Shown here piece after piece: positions 6,368-13,240 of a DNA stretch of 26,125 bases (positions within the stretch are counted from its first letter, which is position 1; each line of letters starts with the position of its first letter). Origin of the DNA: a virus; IMG/VR virus record IMGVR_UViG_3300037585_005278, positions 1 to 26,125 of that record; one strand, given 5' to 3'. The notes under the pieces were generated by a model. That model made no database searches and was not told the origin of the DNA. It saw only the letters and a list, made by a program, of their open reading frames with translations. The position numbers and the translations under genes were made by a program.

Positions 6368-6751
6368 ATGAAAATCACAAAAACACAACTACGACAAATT
6401 ATCAAAGAAGAACTACAGAATGAGCTATTTGGCTTTGGTAAAAAGAAGTCTAAGCCTGAACCAGCACCTCAAGCCACACCTGAACCATCAGGAATAAAAG
6501 ACGAAGATAGACCGGTCAGTGTAGAAGTTGTACGAACCGCCCCTCAATCAAACAACGAGATTGAACTTGCTGATGAGCGAGCTTATAAGCTACTAATTCC
6601 TGCTGTCTTTGAATGGATGGAAAATAATGATCTTGAAAAATCTGATTATGGCATCACCGTCTCACCAAAGAATTATACACAAGAAGGTGGCCTACGCAAG
6701 TTTTACTACACTGTTCCTAAGGGCTTCTTGGAAATAACTTTCAAGGAGTAG
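6368..6751 (+). CDS. Leader-bearing (family 2) protein with proline-rich linker, unknown function
   Basis: 127 residues, the largest of this group. The leader MKITKTQLRQIIKEEL is followed by a basic then Pro/Glu-rich linker (about residues 22-45, KKKSKPEPAPQATPEPSG) and a C-terminal domain of about 80 residues (VSVEVVRTAPQ, LIPAVFEWMEN, DYGITVSPK, LRKFYYTVPKGFLEITF), probably alpha/beta. The leader, flexible linker, folded domain layout is what one expects if the leader is a removable sorting tag. The gene ends the leader-bearing array; a 93-base gap with a promoter follows. Confidence 0.6.
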   Translation: MKITKTQLRQIIKEELQNELFGFGKKKSKPEPAPQATPEPSGIKDEDRPVSVEVVRTAPQSNNEIELADERAYKLLIPAVFEWMENNDLEKSDYGITVSPKNYTQEGGLRKFYYTVPKGFLEITFKE

Positions 6752-6785
6752 CCACCGCCGCTAAAGCAGGCTAGTCTAAAAATCC

Positions 6786-6813
6786 TTTACAACTAAAATA
6801 TATCTGATACAAT
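6786..6813 (+). promoter_or_regulatory. Sigma70-like promoter with extended -10, upstream of the SbcDC gene
   Basis: TTTACA at 6786-6791 and TACAAT at 6808-6813 are separated by 16 bases, each one mismatch from the sigma70 consensus, with TG one base before the -10 (extended -10, 6805-6806). It lies in the 93-base gap ahead of the nuclease gene, followed by GAAGGAG at 6831-6837 and the ATG at 6845. This suggests early expression by host polymerase, independent of the upstream array. Confidence 0.6.
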
Positions 6814-6844
6814 AGTTCTGCGAAACTACAGAAGGAGTTCGTCT

Positions 6845-9800
6845 ATGGTACGGCTCGCACATTTTGGTGATACTCATATTAAGAACCTCAAATATCATTA
6901 CGAATATCGTAAGGTCTTTGAGCAAGCTTATCAAATGCTACGAGAGCAGAAGGTGGATTACATTATCCACTGCGGCGATCTAGCCCACACAAAGACACAA
7001 CTCTCACCAGAATACTTTGAGTTGGCTACAGAGTTCCTAAAGAACCTGGCAGACATTGCCCCAACTCACATCATCTTGGGGAATCACGACGGCAACCTAC
7101 GAAACAGTAGTCGTCAGGATGCCATCACTCCAATCGTTGATGCGTTGAATCACCCGGACCTTCACCTGCACAAGTTTTCAGGGGAAGTAGAATTAGATAA
7201 TAACATTACACTAAATGTGTTATCTGTGTTTGATGAGACTAATTGGACTGACCCTACAAATACAGATCGTATCAATATTGCCTTATATCATGGAGCGGTC
7301 AACAACAGCCGAACTGACCTTGGTTGGATTATGGATCACGGCGACCACGATGTGTCTGTCTTCGATAAATTTGATTATGCCTTCCTCGGAGATATTCACA
7401 AAACTAATCAGTGTCTGAACGAGACGGGCACCATCCGCTATTGTGGTTCCACTATTCAACAGAACCATGGCGAGACAAACGACAAGGGTTTTCTAGTCTG
7501 GGATATTGAGGACAAGACTAACTATGAGGTCAGCCATCACATCCTAGAGAACCCTAAGCCCTTTAGTACGATTGAGCTAACGCCCAAGGGCAATATGCCC
7601 CGCAACCTAGAAATTCAACAGGGCTGCCGTCTTCGCATCGTTACTCACCATAAAGTATCCCTAGACAAGATCCGCCGGGTAATGGACACAGCGAAGAGCA
7701 AGTTCAAGCCCGAGAGCCTATCATTCGTGAACAAGGCAGGTCTAAAACGCTCTAGCGTAGATGTTGATGATCTTGGTAGTACAGAGAACCTACGAGACCC
7801 AGCAGTCCAAGAGCGACTTATTCGGGAATACTTAAAAGAATATGAACCCGACACTAAGACTCTGGAAAAAGTGTTTCAACTTAACTCCCGCTACGATGCT
7901 CGGGTCAACGGCGAGGACGCAAGCCACCGTAATGTCAACTGGTCCCTTAAGAATATACAGTTCGACAATCTCTTCAATTATGGAGAAGGAAACAGTGTTA
8001 ATTTTGAAAAGCTTAATGGCGTTGTCGGTATCTTTGGTAAGAACTATTCAGGCAAGAGTTCTATCATTGACAGTGCTCTGTATACTATCTACAACTCGAT
8101 TAGCAAGAACAATCGCAAGAATTTAAACATTATCAACCAGACTAAGCCAGCAGGTTGCGGTCGTGTTGAAATCGATATTGCTGGCAAGACTTATATTATC
8201 GAGCGTAAATCGGAAAAGTACACTAAAAAACTTCATGGCGAAGAGACAGAAGAAGCTAAGACCGATGTCGAGTTTACGATGATTGATCCAGCCACGGATG
8301 AGGTTGTTAGTCTTAATTCGCTTGATCGAAATGGGACTGATAAAGCCATCCGTAAAATCTTCGGCAGCCTCGACGACTTCTTGCTTACGAGTATGTCGAG
8401 CCAAATGGGTGCGATGACTTTTATTAACGAGGGTTCAACCAAGCGCAAAGAAATCCTAGCCAAGTTCTTGGACCTTGATCAGTTTGACAAGAAGTTTAAG
8501 CTTGCCAAGAATGACAGCATTGAGACCCGTGCTTTACTGAAGAAGCTTGAGGATAATACCTTTGACGAGGATATCATATCTTTACAGCATATGCTTGAGG
8601 TGAACAAGGAAGAAAAAACAAAACAAGAAAAATCTTGTAAAAAGTACAAAAAGAAGTTAAACAAAATTACTGATCGTGTCGATGAGATAGATAGCTTGTT
8701 TGCTGCCGCCCCTGTTGAGATAATTCATATCCAAAAAGAAAACAAGGACCTCAAGAAAGCAACAACAGAATTGCAGAAATCAAACCTCCAGATTTCCGGC
8801 GCTAAGACAAAAAAAGAAATACTACTTGCTAAGCTTCTCAAGCTCGATGAGTTTCTTGAGGGCTTTGATGTTGAAGTCTTGAATTCTAAAATTGATGAAG
8901 TTTTATGCATCAAAGAAGAGATAAGAGAACTAGAGACAAGTCTAAAGATCGAGACTCGAAATAAAGAAACATATGAAAAGAAGCTTAGCGTTCTTGACGA
9001 GGTGCCTTGTGGTCCTGATTGTGGTCTCCGAAAATATATCAAAGACGCCTACGAAGCAAAGCAAAGACTTTCAGAAACACGAATCACCATCTATAATCTA
9101 GAGACTGATTTACGCCACCGCAATGAGCAACTAGAAGAGATGGATGTGAATAGTCTCAGGGATCAGAAAGAAAAGTATGATCAACTTATCGATAAAAAAA
9201 GGTCCTTGTCCACGGAGGCAACCGGTTTAGATTTATTAGTTGAAAAAACAAATAATCATATAAACACGCTGAGCAACAAGATTATAAAAATCAATGAACG
9301 CATTCAGCTATACGAAGACAATAAAGAGGCAATCGAAAATAAAGAAGATCTAATCCTTGAACAGGACGAATTGACTGACCATAAGATTTTAGCTGAAAAT
9401 GAGTTATCTATCTGCGAAGCAAAGATCATGGACTTCATCAAACAGCACGGCGGGCTGGAACAACAAATTATTAATCTCCAAGAGAAAAAGCAGGAGCTTG
9501 AAGATCTCCGGACAGAATATTCAGCCTATGATTTGTTTATGCGGTGTACTCACAGCAACGGTATCAGCTATGATGTTGTGAAGCGGATGCTGCCTCTCAT
9601 TAACGAAGAGGTCAGCACGGTGCTAGCTAATGTCACCGACTTCGACATCTTTTTCGAGGCAGAAAAGAATAAGTTAGACATCTTCATCAAGCATCCAAAA
9701 TACGAAGCACGACCTTTAGAAATGGCTTCTGGAGCAGAGAAAACGCTTGCAGCGATTGCCATTCGCATCGCTCTAACCAATGTGTCAACCCTACCAAAAT

Positions 9801-9997
9801 CAGACATTATGATTATGGACGAGCCAGGCACAGCGTTGGACGCCGAAAACCTTGAAGGTTTTATGCGAGTGATGGAAATGATTAAGGGCTACTACAAGAC
9901 TGTGCTTTTGATTACTCACTTGGATAGTCTCAAAGATATTGCCGATATGACTATTGACATTGAGCGTCAAGATGGTTATGCTTATGTCAGTCAATAG
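6845..9997 (+). CDS. SbcD-SbcC (T4 gp47-gp46 type) fused nuclease/ATPase
   Basis: 1050 residues in one chain. Residues 1 to about 330 are an SbcD/Mre11-like phosphoesterase with GDTH (8-11), CGD (43-45), GNHD (79-82), YHG (148-150) and GDIH (182-185), the metal-binding motifs. From about 370 on is the SbcC/Rad50 ATPase: Walker A GKNYSGKSS (398-406), a long coiled-coil pair (about 550-900) with a hook CGPDC at 722-726, the signature ASGAEKT (961-967), Walker B IMIMDEPG (about 988-995) and a final ITH switch. T4 and E. coli encode the two subunits as separate adjacent genes; here they are joined with no intervening stop. The complex processes DNA ends in phage recombination, replication and host DNA breakdown. 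The hook spacing (Cys-x3-Cys) differs from the usual Cys-x2-Cys. Confidence 0.93.
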   Translation: MVRLAHFGDTHIKNLKYHYEYRKVFEQAYQMLREQKVDYIIHCGDLAHTKTQLSPEYFELATEFLKNLADIAPTHIILGNHDGNLRNSSRQDAITPIVDALNHPDLHLHKFSGEVELDNNITLNVLSVFDETNWTDPTNTDRINIALYHGAVNNSRTDLGWIMDHGDHDVSVFDKFDYAFLGDIHKTNQCLNETGTIRYCGSTIQQNHGETNDKGFLVWDIEDKTNYEVSHHILENPKPFSTIELTPKGNMPRNLEIQQGCRLRIVTHHKVSLDKIRRVMDTAKSKFKPESLSFVNKAGLKRSSVDVDDLGSTENLRDPAVQERLIREYLKEYEPDTKTLEKVFQLNSRYDARVNGEDASHRNVNWSLKNIQFDNLFNYGEGNSVNFEKLNGVVGIFGKNYSGKSSIIDSALYTIYNSISKNNRKNLNIINQTKPAGCGRVEIDIAGKTYIIERKSEKYTKKLHGEETEEAKTDVEFTMIDPATDEVVSLNSLDRNGTDKAIRKIFGSLDDFLLTSMSSQMGAMTFINEGSTKRKEILAKFLDLDQFDKKFKLAKNDSIETRALLKKLEDNTFDEDIISLQHMLEVNKEEKTKQEKSCKKYKKKLNKITDRVDEIDSLFAAAPVEIIHIQKENKDLKKATTELQKSNLQISGAKTKKEILLAKLLKLDEFLEGFDVEVLNSKIDEVLCIKEEIRELETSLKIETRNKETYEKKLSVLDEVPCGPDCGLRKYIKDAYEAKQRLSETRITIYNLETDLRHRNEQLEEMDVNSLRDQKEKYDQLIDKKRSLSTEATGLDLLVEKTNNHINTLSNKIIKINERIQLYEDNKEAIENKEDLILEQDELTDHKILAENELSICEAKIMDFIKQHGGLEQQIINLQEKKQELEDLRTEYSAYDLFMRCTHSNGISYDVVKRMLPLINEEVSTVLANVTDFDIFFEAEKNKLDIFIKHPKYEARPLEMASGAEKTLAAIAIRIALTNVSTLPKSDIMIMDEPGTALDAENLEGFMRVMEMIKGYYKTVLLITHLDSLKDIADMTIDIERQDGYAYVSQ

Positions 9998-10184
9998 AAA
10001 AGTAGAGTTCAGATTCTTTGAAGAATATTTTGAAGGGGAAGTCTTAGAGGAGAATATTCCCGGCAAAGACATCTTCCCAGGGATAGAGGAACTCCATGGC
10101 TATACCTATACCCGAGTCAAGAGGGATTCTGATGGGCTCACCTTCGGGATCCGAACACACCAACTTAGGGAACTAAATAATTAA
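9984..10184 (+). CDS. Small protein of unknown function
   Basis: 66 residues from the ATG at 9984; in-frame ATGs at 9954, 9972 and 9978 are possible but lie deeper in the end of the nuclease gene. There is no strong Shine-Dalgarno, so coupling to the upstream gene is likely. The sequence is acidic, with aromatic-rich beta-like strands (KVEFRFFEEYFEGEVL, HGYTYTRVKRDSDGLTFGI). No family recognised. The small size, overlap and placement between early genes suggest an accessory protein. Confidence 0.5.
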   Translation: MSVNRKVEFRFFEEYFEGEVLEENIPGKDIFPGIEELHGYTYTRVKRDSDGLTFGIRTHQLRELNN

Positions 10185-10187
10185 TAT

Positions 10188-10355
10188 ATGATGTGGTTTC
10201 TTCAAGAGTATCCAGCAATAAGCGGATTGATCTTTTCAATCATTTTAGGATTACCGGTAGGATTAAGTACTGTATGGAGTATCAGAGGGTTCAACGAGGA
10301 CCCAGAAGAGCAAAGAAATGAAGATGTTTGGGATGACGAATGGGATCTAAAGTGA
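10188..10355 (+). CDS. Very small membrane protein
   Basis: 55 residues from ATG ATG at 10188 to TGA at 10353-10355, filling the gap between its neighbours. The start MMWFLQEYPAISG leads into one hydrophobic segment (about 11-32, containing LIFSIILGLPVGLSTVW) and then an acidic tail (NEDPEEQRNEDVWDDEWDLK). The last 16 bases overlap the next gene. No Shine-Dalgarno is obvious. The fit to the gap, a hydrophobic core and a charged tail all support a real gene. Function is unknown; T4-like phages carry many such small membrane proteins. Confidence 0.5.
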   Translation: MMWFLQEYPAISGLIFSIILGLPVGLSTVWSIRGFNEDPEEQRNEDVWDDEWDLK

Positions 10356-10549
10356 AGCCAGGTGATCTGGTTCAGAGTAATATATTCGACAAAAGCGGTT
10401 CAGGGGCGTATGGCTTAGTAATGGGTCCTTATGGAATCCCCGGCTACTGGACAGTTAAGTGGGTCAGCGATGAATGGGACCTAGCTAATGAAATAGTCGG
10501 TATTTATGAAATCAACGAAAAAGATATGGTGGTGGTGTCGAGAGCATGA
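10340..10549 (+). CDS. Small SH3-like beta-barrel protein
   Basis: 69 residues. The pattern KPGDLVQSN, GAYGLVMGPYG, YWTVKWVSDEWD then EIVGIYEINEKDMVVV is typical of a small SH3/KOW-like barrel: a PGDLV opening strand, a glycine-rich second strand, and a closing strand with an aromatic. Similar short proteins occur in many phages without a known role. It overlaps the membrane gene upstream by 16 bases and the next gene by 4 (ATGA at 10546-10549). The next gene may be a diverged tandem copy of the same fold. Confidence 0.55.
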   Translation: MGSKVKPGDLVQSNIFDKSGSGAYGLVMGPYGIPGYWTVKWVSDEWDLANEIVGIYEINEKDMVVVSRA

Positions 10550-10749
10550 GGGCTGGAGATTTAGTAAGATTCAGAGAGTGTACTTGGCATGTGGAACCAA
10601 AACAATATACTGACTGGAAAATTGGTCTGGTTTTAGAATATAAAACCTGGGAAAAAATTGCCAAGATAAGTTATGAAGGGCGCATAATTCGTGTCCGTGC
10701 CTCTGACACTCAGTTGCACCAACAAGTTAAAAGAAAACGAAACAACTAA
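10546..10749 (+). CDS. Small SH3-like beta-barrel protein, probable tandem relative
   Basis: 67 residues. It opens with MRAGDLVRFR, parallel to KPGDLVQ in the gene before, followed by WKIGLVLEYKTWEKIAKISY and EGRIIRVRASDTQL, then a very basic tail (QQVKRKRNN). The shared GDLV opening, GLV second strand and length suggest a tandem duplication with strong divergence. The basic tail may indicate nucleic-acid contact, but this is only a guess. ATGA overlap with the upstream gene suggests coupled translation. Confidence 0.52.
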   Translation: MRAGDLVRFRECTWHVEPKQYTDWKIGLVLEYKTWEKIAKISYEGRIIRVRASDTQLHQQVKRKRNN

Positions 10750-10777
10750 TTATATCTACACAGGAGGTGTTGTAGAT

Positions 10778-10963
10778 ATGCAAGAGAAAATTGATAAAGC
10801 ATTGGGTAAATGGGCATCCCGCAAACTTATAGTTTGGGGTACATCCACAGTTTTTTTAGCCATGGGTTCATTGACAAGTGGTGACTGGGTTGCAGTATCC
10901 TTAGCTTATATCGGATTGCAGGGTGCTGCTGATATTGCAGCTACTTGGAAACACGGCAAATGA
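10778..10963 (+). CDS. Small two-helix membrane protein, holin-like candidate
   Basis: 61 residues. The ATG at 10778 is chosen because a strong AGGAGGT lies at 10762-10768; an upstream in-frame start (10691) would run through the previous gene. A short amphipathic start (MQEKIDKALGKWASRK) is followed by two hydrophobic segments (about 17-32, LIVWGTSTVFLAMGSL, and 36-55, DWVAVSLAYIGLQGAADIAA) with a tight turn, then a basic end. Size, two helices and charged ends fit small class II-like holins, and similar sequences are called phage membrane proteins. No endolysin is visible nearby, so the holin label is tentative. The end overlaps the next gene (ATGA, 10960-10963). Confidence 0.5.
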   Translation: MQEKIDKALGKWASRKLIVWGTSTVFLAMGSLTSGDWVAVSLAYIGLQGAADIAATWKHGK

Positions 10964-11274
10964 ATTGGTTGTGGGTAAAAATCAAACAAGGCGCATGGAG
11001 GATCATTTTAGCGATCACCGTAGTCCTGGCTGTAGTTGTTTGGTTGTATAACATTGTACGCTCCTCTGAGGACAAGACACAGTTTCTAGAGGTCATACAG
11101 ACAAAAGTTACAACTGCTATAAAAGAAAATGAAATTCGTGCTACACTAGAAAAAGATAAAATCGGAGCCATCAAGAAAATCTACGATCGAAAAATCAAGG
11201 AAACAAAAAAGATTGAAGATCGTGAAGAAAGATTGAAGGCTCTAATTAGATTACACGAAGAACTAGATTTATAA
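10960..11274 (+). CDS. Membrane-anchored helical protein, inner-spanin-like candidate
   Basis: 104 residues from the ATG at 10960 in the upstream stop; an in-frame ATG at 10945 exists but lies within the holin-like gene. One N-terminal membrane helix (about 14-34, AWRIILAITVVLAVVVWLYN) is followed by a long charged helical region rich in Lys/Glu (KENEIRATLEKDKIGAIKKI, then KIKETKKIEDREERLKALI). A single N-terminal anchor with a periplasmic coiled coil is the design of Rz-type inner spanins, and the gene directly follows a holin-like gene. No outer-membrane lipoprotein partner is seen inside or next to it, so this is a topology-based guess. Confidence 0.45.
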   Translation: MNWLWVKIKQGAWRIILAITVVLAVVVWLYNIVRSSEDKTQFLEVIQTKVTTAIKENEIRATLEKDKIGAIKKIYDRKIKETKKIEDREERLKALIRLHEELDL

Positions 11275-11287
11275 GGAGACTAGTATC

Positions 11288-12445
11288 ATGGTAGACATCC
11301 CTACACTAGAGATAGAGGATTACGATCCAGAACTAAACGAAGAACAGGAAGCTGTTGCTGACCTTTCCGGCGGTGCGCTGACTTACGCAATTGTTGGCGC
11401 TGGGCAAGGCGGTGGTCGAATGGCTAAAGCCTTTTACGATATGGGTTACACCAAAACGGTGGCAGTCAATACTGCTCGTTCTGATCTTAATGGACTGGAC
11501 TTGCCGGATAATCAGAAGTTTTTAGTAGATGAACATGGCGAGCAGGGCGCTGGTAAAGACCAGGCTAAAGCCCAGGCTGCTATTGAGCGCAAAGAGCAGG
11601 AGGTCTTTAATAAATTTCGTGAGATCTTTGGGAACAATGTAGACAGGGTCGTTATTTGTCTTGGGGTTTCTGGTGGCTCAGGCGGCGGAACAGTTAATAC
11701 ACTTATAAGGGTTGCTAAAAAATACTTCACTTATATTGGCGTAGAAGATGTAGATAAGAGAGTGGGAGTGATCGCATCTCTGCCTACCGCTGGTGAATCT
11801 GCTTCTCCGACGGTGGCTAATAATGCCCACCATCGTATGACTCAGTTATGTGACCTGGCAGAGAAAGGGGAGATTGCTCCCCTGATCATGGTGGACAACG
11901 AGAAGATTAAAAAACTTTACCCAAAACTTACAGTCAAGAAGTTCTGGACCACGATCAATAATACAGTAGCTGGTTTGTTTCATGTCTTCAATGTGCTAGC
12001 AAATAAAGATTCAGAATACACCACCTTTGATGCTACGGATTATGATAGTATTATGCGCCAATCTGGGTGTATGATTATGGGTGTCACAAGTGTAAAAGAG
12101 GTTGAAAGCGAGACAGCTATTTCGTCCGCATTGAAGAAGAATCTAGAAAAGACACTTCTTGCTGAGGGCTTTGACCTTACAACCGCTACGGGTGCTGCTT
12201 GCATCGTAGTTGGTGGCGAAGAAATTTTTGAGGAGACTGTTGGATTAATGGACAGTATTGAATTTGGTTTCGATACTTTAGCTGCTTTGACGGGCGGCGC
12301 TATTATCCATCGTGGCATCTATGAGGATGACAAAAGAGACAAACTAGTCACATATACGCTGGTAAGCGGCTTGGACCGCCCACAGAAGCGCATTGATGGT
12401 TTGAAGAAGTTCATCACGGACACAAAGAAAAAACGAAAGAAGTAA
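11288..12445 (+). CDS. Phage tubulin/FtsZ-family GTPase
   Basis: 385 residues, with AAGGAG ahead of the ATG. The GTP-binding motifs of the tubulin superfamily are in order: T1 GAGQGGG (37-43), NT (61-62) as in the NTD of FtsZ, T3-like EQGAGKDQ (85-92), T4 GVSGGSGGGT (126-135, the signature corresponding to GGGTGTG), DNEKIKKL (203-210), and T7-like FDATDYDSIM (247-256), whose acidic residues would complete the active site of the next subunit. A hydrophobic MIMG stretch (262-265) follows T7, as in FtsZ. It begins with an acidic extension of about 30 residues and ends with a basic tail (KKKRKK), unlike the acidic tail of PhuZ. It probably polymerises and could position phage DNA or a replication body. 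It lies just upstream of the packaging genes. Subfamily (PhuZ, TubZ, other) cannot be decided by eye. Confidence 0.85.
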   Translation: MVDIPTLEIEDYDPELNEEQEAVADLSGGALTYAIVGAGQGGGRMAKAFYDMGYTKTVAVNTARSDLNGLDLPDNQKFLVDEHGEQGAGKDQAKAQAAIERKEQEVFNKFREIFGNNVDRVVICLGVSGGSGGGTVNTLIRVAKKYFTYIGVEDVDKRVGVIASLPTAGESASPTVANNAHHRMTQLCDLAEKGEIAPLIMVDNEKIKKLYPKLTVKKFWTTINNTVAGLFHVFNVLANKDSEYTTFDATDYDSIMRQSGCMIMGVTSVKEVESETAISSALKKNLEKTLLAEGFDLTTATGAACIVVGGEEIFEETVGLMDSIEFGFDTLAALTGGAIIHRGIYEDDKRDKLVTYTLVSGLDRPQKRIDGLKKFITDTKKKRKK

Positions 12446-12446
12446 A

Positions 12447-12827
12447 GTGAAGAAACTTGTTTCTCTCATAGTCTTGTTTTCGTATACGGCTGCTGCTGGC
12501 GAGGTTACAGAATTTAAGCCTCGACCAGCAGTGGTCGAACAAGGTAGCGACTCTTATGTGGGAATTCTCTTAAGTGAGGAAGATTTTAGAAATCTTTTGC
12601 AAGATAAGATTGACTCTAATGCTAAGATTGCAAACTGCTCTGTGGATAAGCAGGTGTGCATAAAGGTCCAGGAGGCATACAGAGTTTCGATGGTGGCACT
12701 ACAGGAAGATATCAAAAAAAATAACACCTGGTTCAAAAGGAACAAAGGCGCTCTAGGTTTGTTGAGTGGTTTAGTCATCGGTGTTGGTACTTCCATTGCC
12801 ATTGTGCGGGCAGTCAACGGACAATGA
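12447..12827 (+). CDS. Secreted/envelope protein with signal peptide and C-terminal membrane helix
   Basis: 126 residues with a GTG start two bases after the tubulin-like gene. Residues 1-17 (MKKLVSLIVLFSYTAAA) form a typical signal peptide with an AxA cleavage site. The mature part has a segment GILLSEEDFRNLLQDKI, two cysteines (64 and 71) that may form a disulphide, a helical region and a C-terminal hydrophobic segment (about 102-121, ALGLLSGLVIGVGTSIAIV). Phage envelope proteins with a signal peptide, a helical body and a C-terminal helix often occur in lysis regions, and this may belong with the holin/spanin-like genes before the tubulin-like gene. The role is unproven. It shares an ATGA with the next gene (12824-12827). 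Confidence 0.5.
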   Translation: MKKLVSLIVLFSYTAAAGEVTEFKPRPAVVEQGSDSYVGILLSEEDFRNLLQDKIDSNAKIANCSVDKQVCIKVQEAYRVSMVALQEDIKKNNTWFKRNKGALGLLSGLVIGVGTSIAIVRAVNGQ

Positions 12828-13240
12828 AGGATAAAGATTACAATTACATTGCAGCCGTGGAAAAAGCCATAGTACAAAAATATGGCAAAGAGACTGTGCA
12901 GGATTTTCGATCTCAGTGGGAAGAGGATAGAGAAAAGTCATATCTAGAGCAGTTAAAGGTCCGTCGAGAAAAAGGATATAAAAAACAACACAAAGAGGTT
13001 GTTACAGTGTGCGAGGATACAATAATTCACCAGAGACCGATCCAGGCATCCGGAGATAGGACCTGTCCAGTCTGTAAAACATATTCATTTTCCGCAAAGG
13101 ACGACCTATATATGAATAGGTTCAAAAGCTGTTATCGCTGTTATATTGATTTTATTGAAAATCGTGAAGAGCGATGGAACGAAGGCTGGAGACCAAACCA
13201 AGAGCATCTTGATGGATGTCTTATAAGGAGAAAGAAATAA
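12824..13240 (+). CDS. Zinc-ribbon protein of unknown function
   Basis: 138 residues. A charged helical N-terminal half (VEKAIVQKYG, WEEDREKSYLEQLKVRREKG) is followed by a four-cysteine zinc ribbon: CPVC (81-84) and CYRC (103-106), 18 residues apart, then a helical aromatic segment (FIENREERWNEGW). The zinc site is convincing; the partner (DNA, RNA or protein) is not shown. Position ahead of terminase could hint at a packaging or late-transcription accessory, and no small terminase subunit is otherwise visible, but nothing here looks like a DNA-binding small terminase. Overlaps both neighbours (ATGA and TAATG). Confidence 0.55.
   Translation: MKDKDYNYIAAVEKAIVQKYGKETVQDFRSQWEEDREKSYLEQLKVRREKGYKKQHKEVVTVCEDTIIHQRPIQASGDRTCPVCKTYSFSAKDDLYMNRFKSCYRCYIDFIENREERWNEGWRPNQEHLDGCLIRRKK

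Larger units (their letters stand above)
5156..6418 (+). repeat. Six copies of leader family 2 (MKITKSQLRKIIKEEL type)
   Basis: Leaders begin at 5156, 5419, 5646, 5903, 6129 and 6368. Five of six keep the pattern MK(I/L)TKxQLxx(I/L)(I/V)KEE; the sixth, MKITIEQIDKVVREVL at 6129, is diverged. All have a hydrophobic-x-Glu triplet ending at residue 14 (VKE, IKE or VRE), the same place as in leader family 1. Codon-level similarity is lower than in family 1, so these copies look older. The sequences after residue 16 are unrelated to each other. A related leader, MKKSELKNIIKECVRE, opens the head-module gene at 19571, which ties the family to capsid assembly. Confidence 0.82.

Noticed and set aside
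1496-6751. Leader-bearing arrays as toxin-antitoxin or defence gene cassettes
   Set aside because: No toxin/antitoxin pairing is visible, and the leader-plus-cleavage-triplet pattern with a gp21-like protease in the same genome is a better explanation.
6749-6773. Possible terminator TAGCC...GGCTA after the leader-2 array
   Set aside because: Only five paired bases, a 15-base loop and no T-tract.
12824-13240. Zinc-ribbon gene as the small terminase subunit
   Set aside because: Position is suggestive, but a four-Cys ribbon with a short helical part does not resemble gp16-type proteins.
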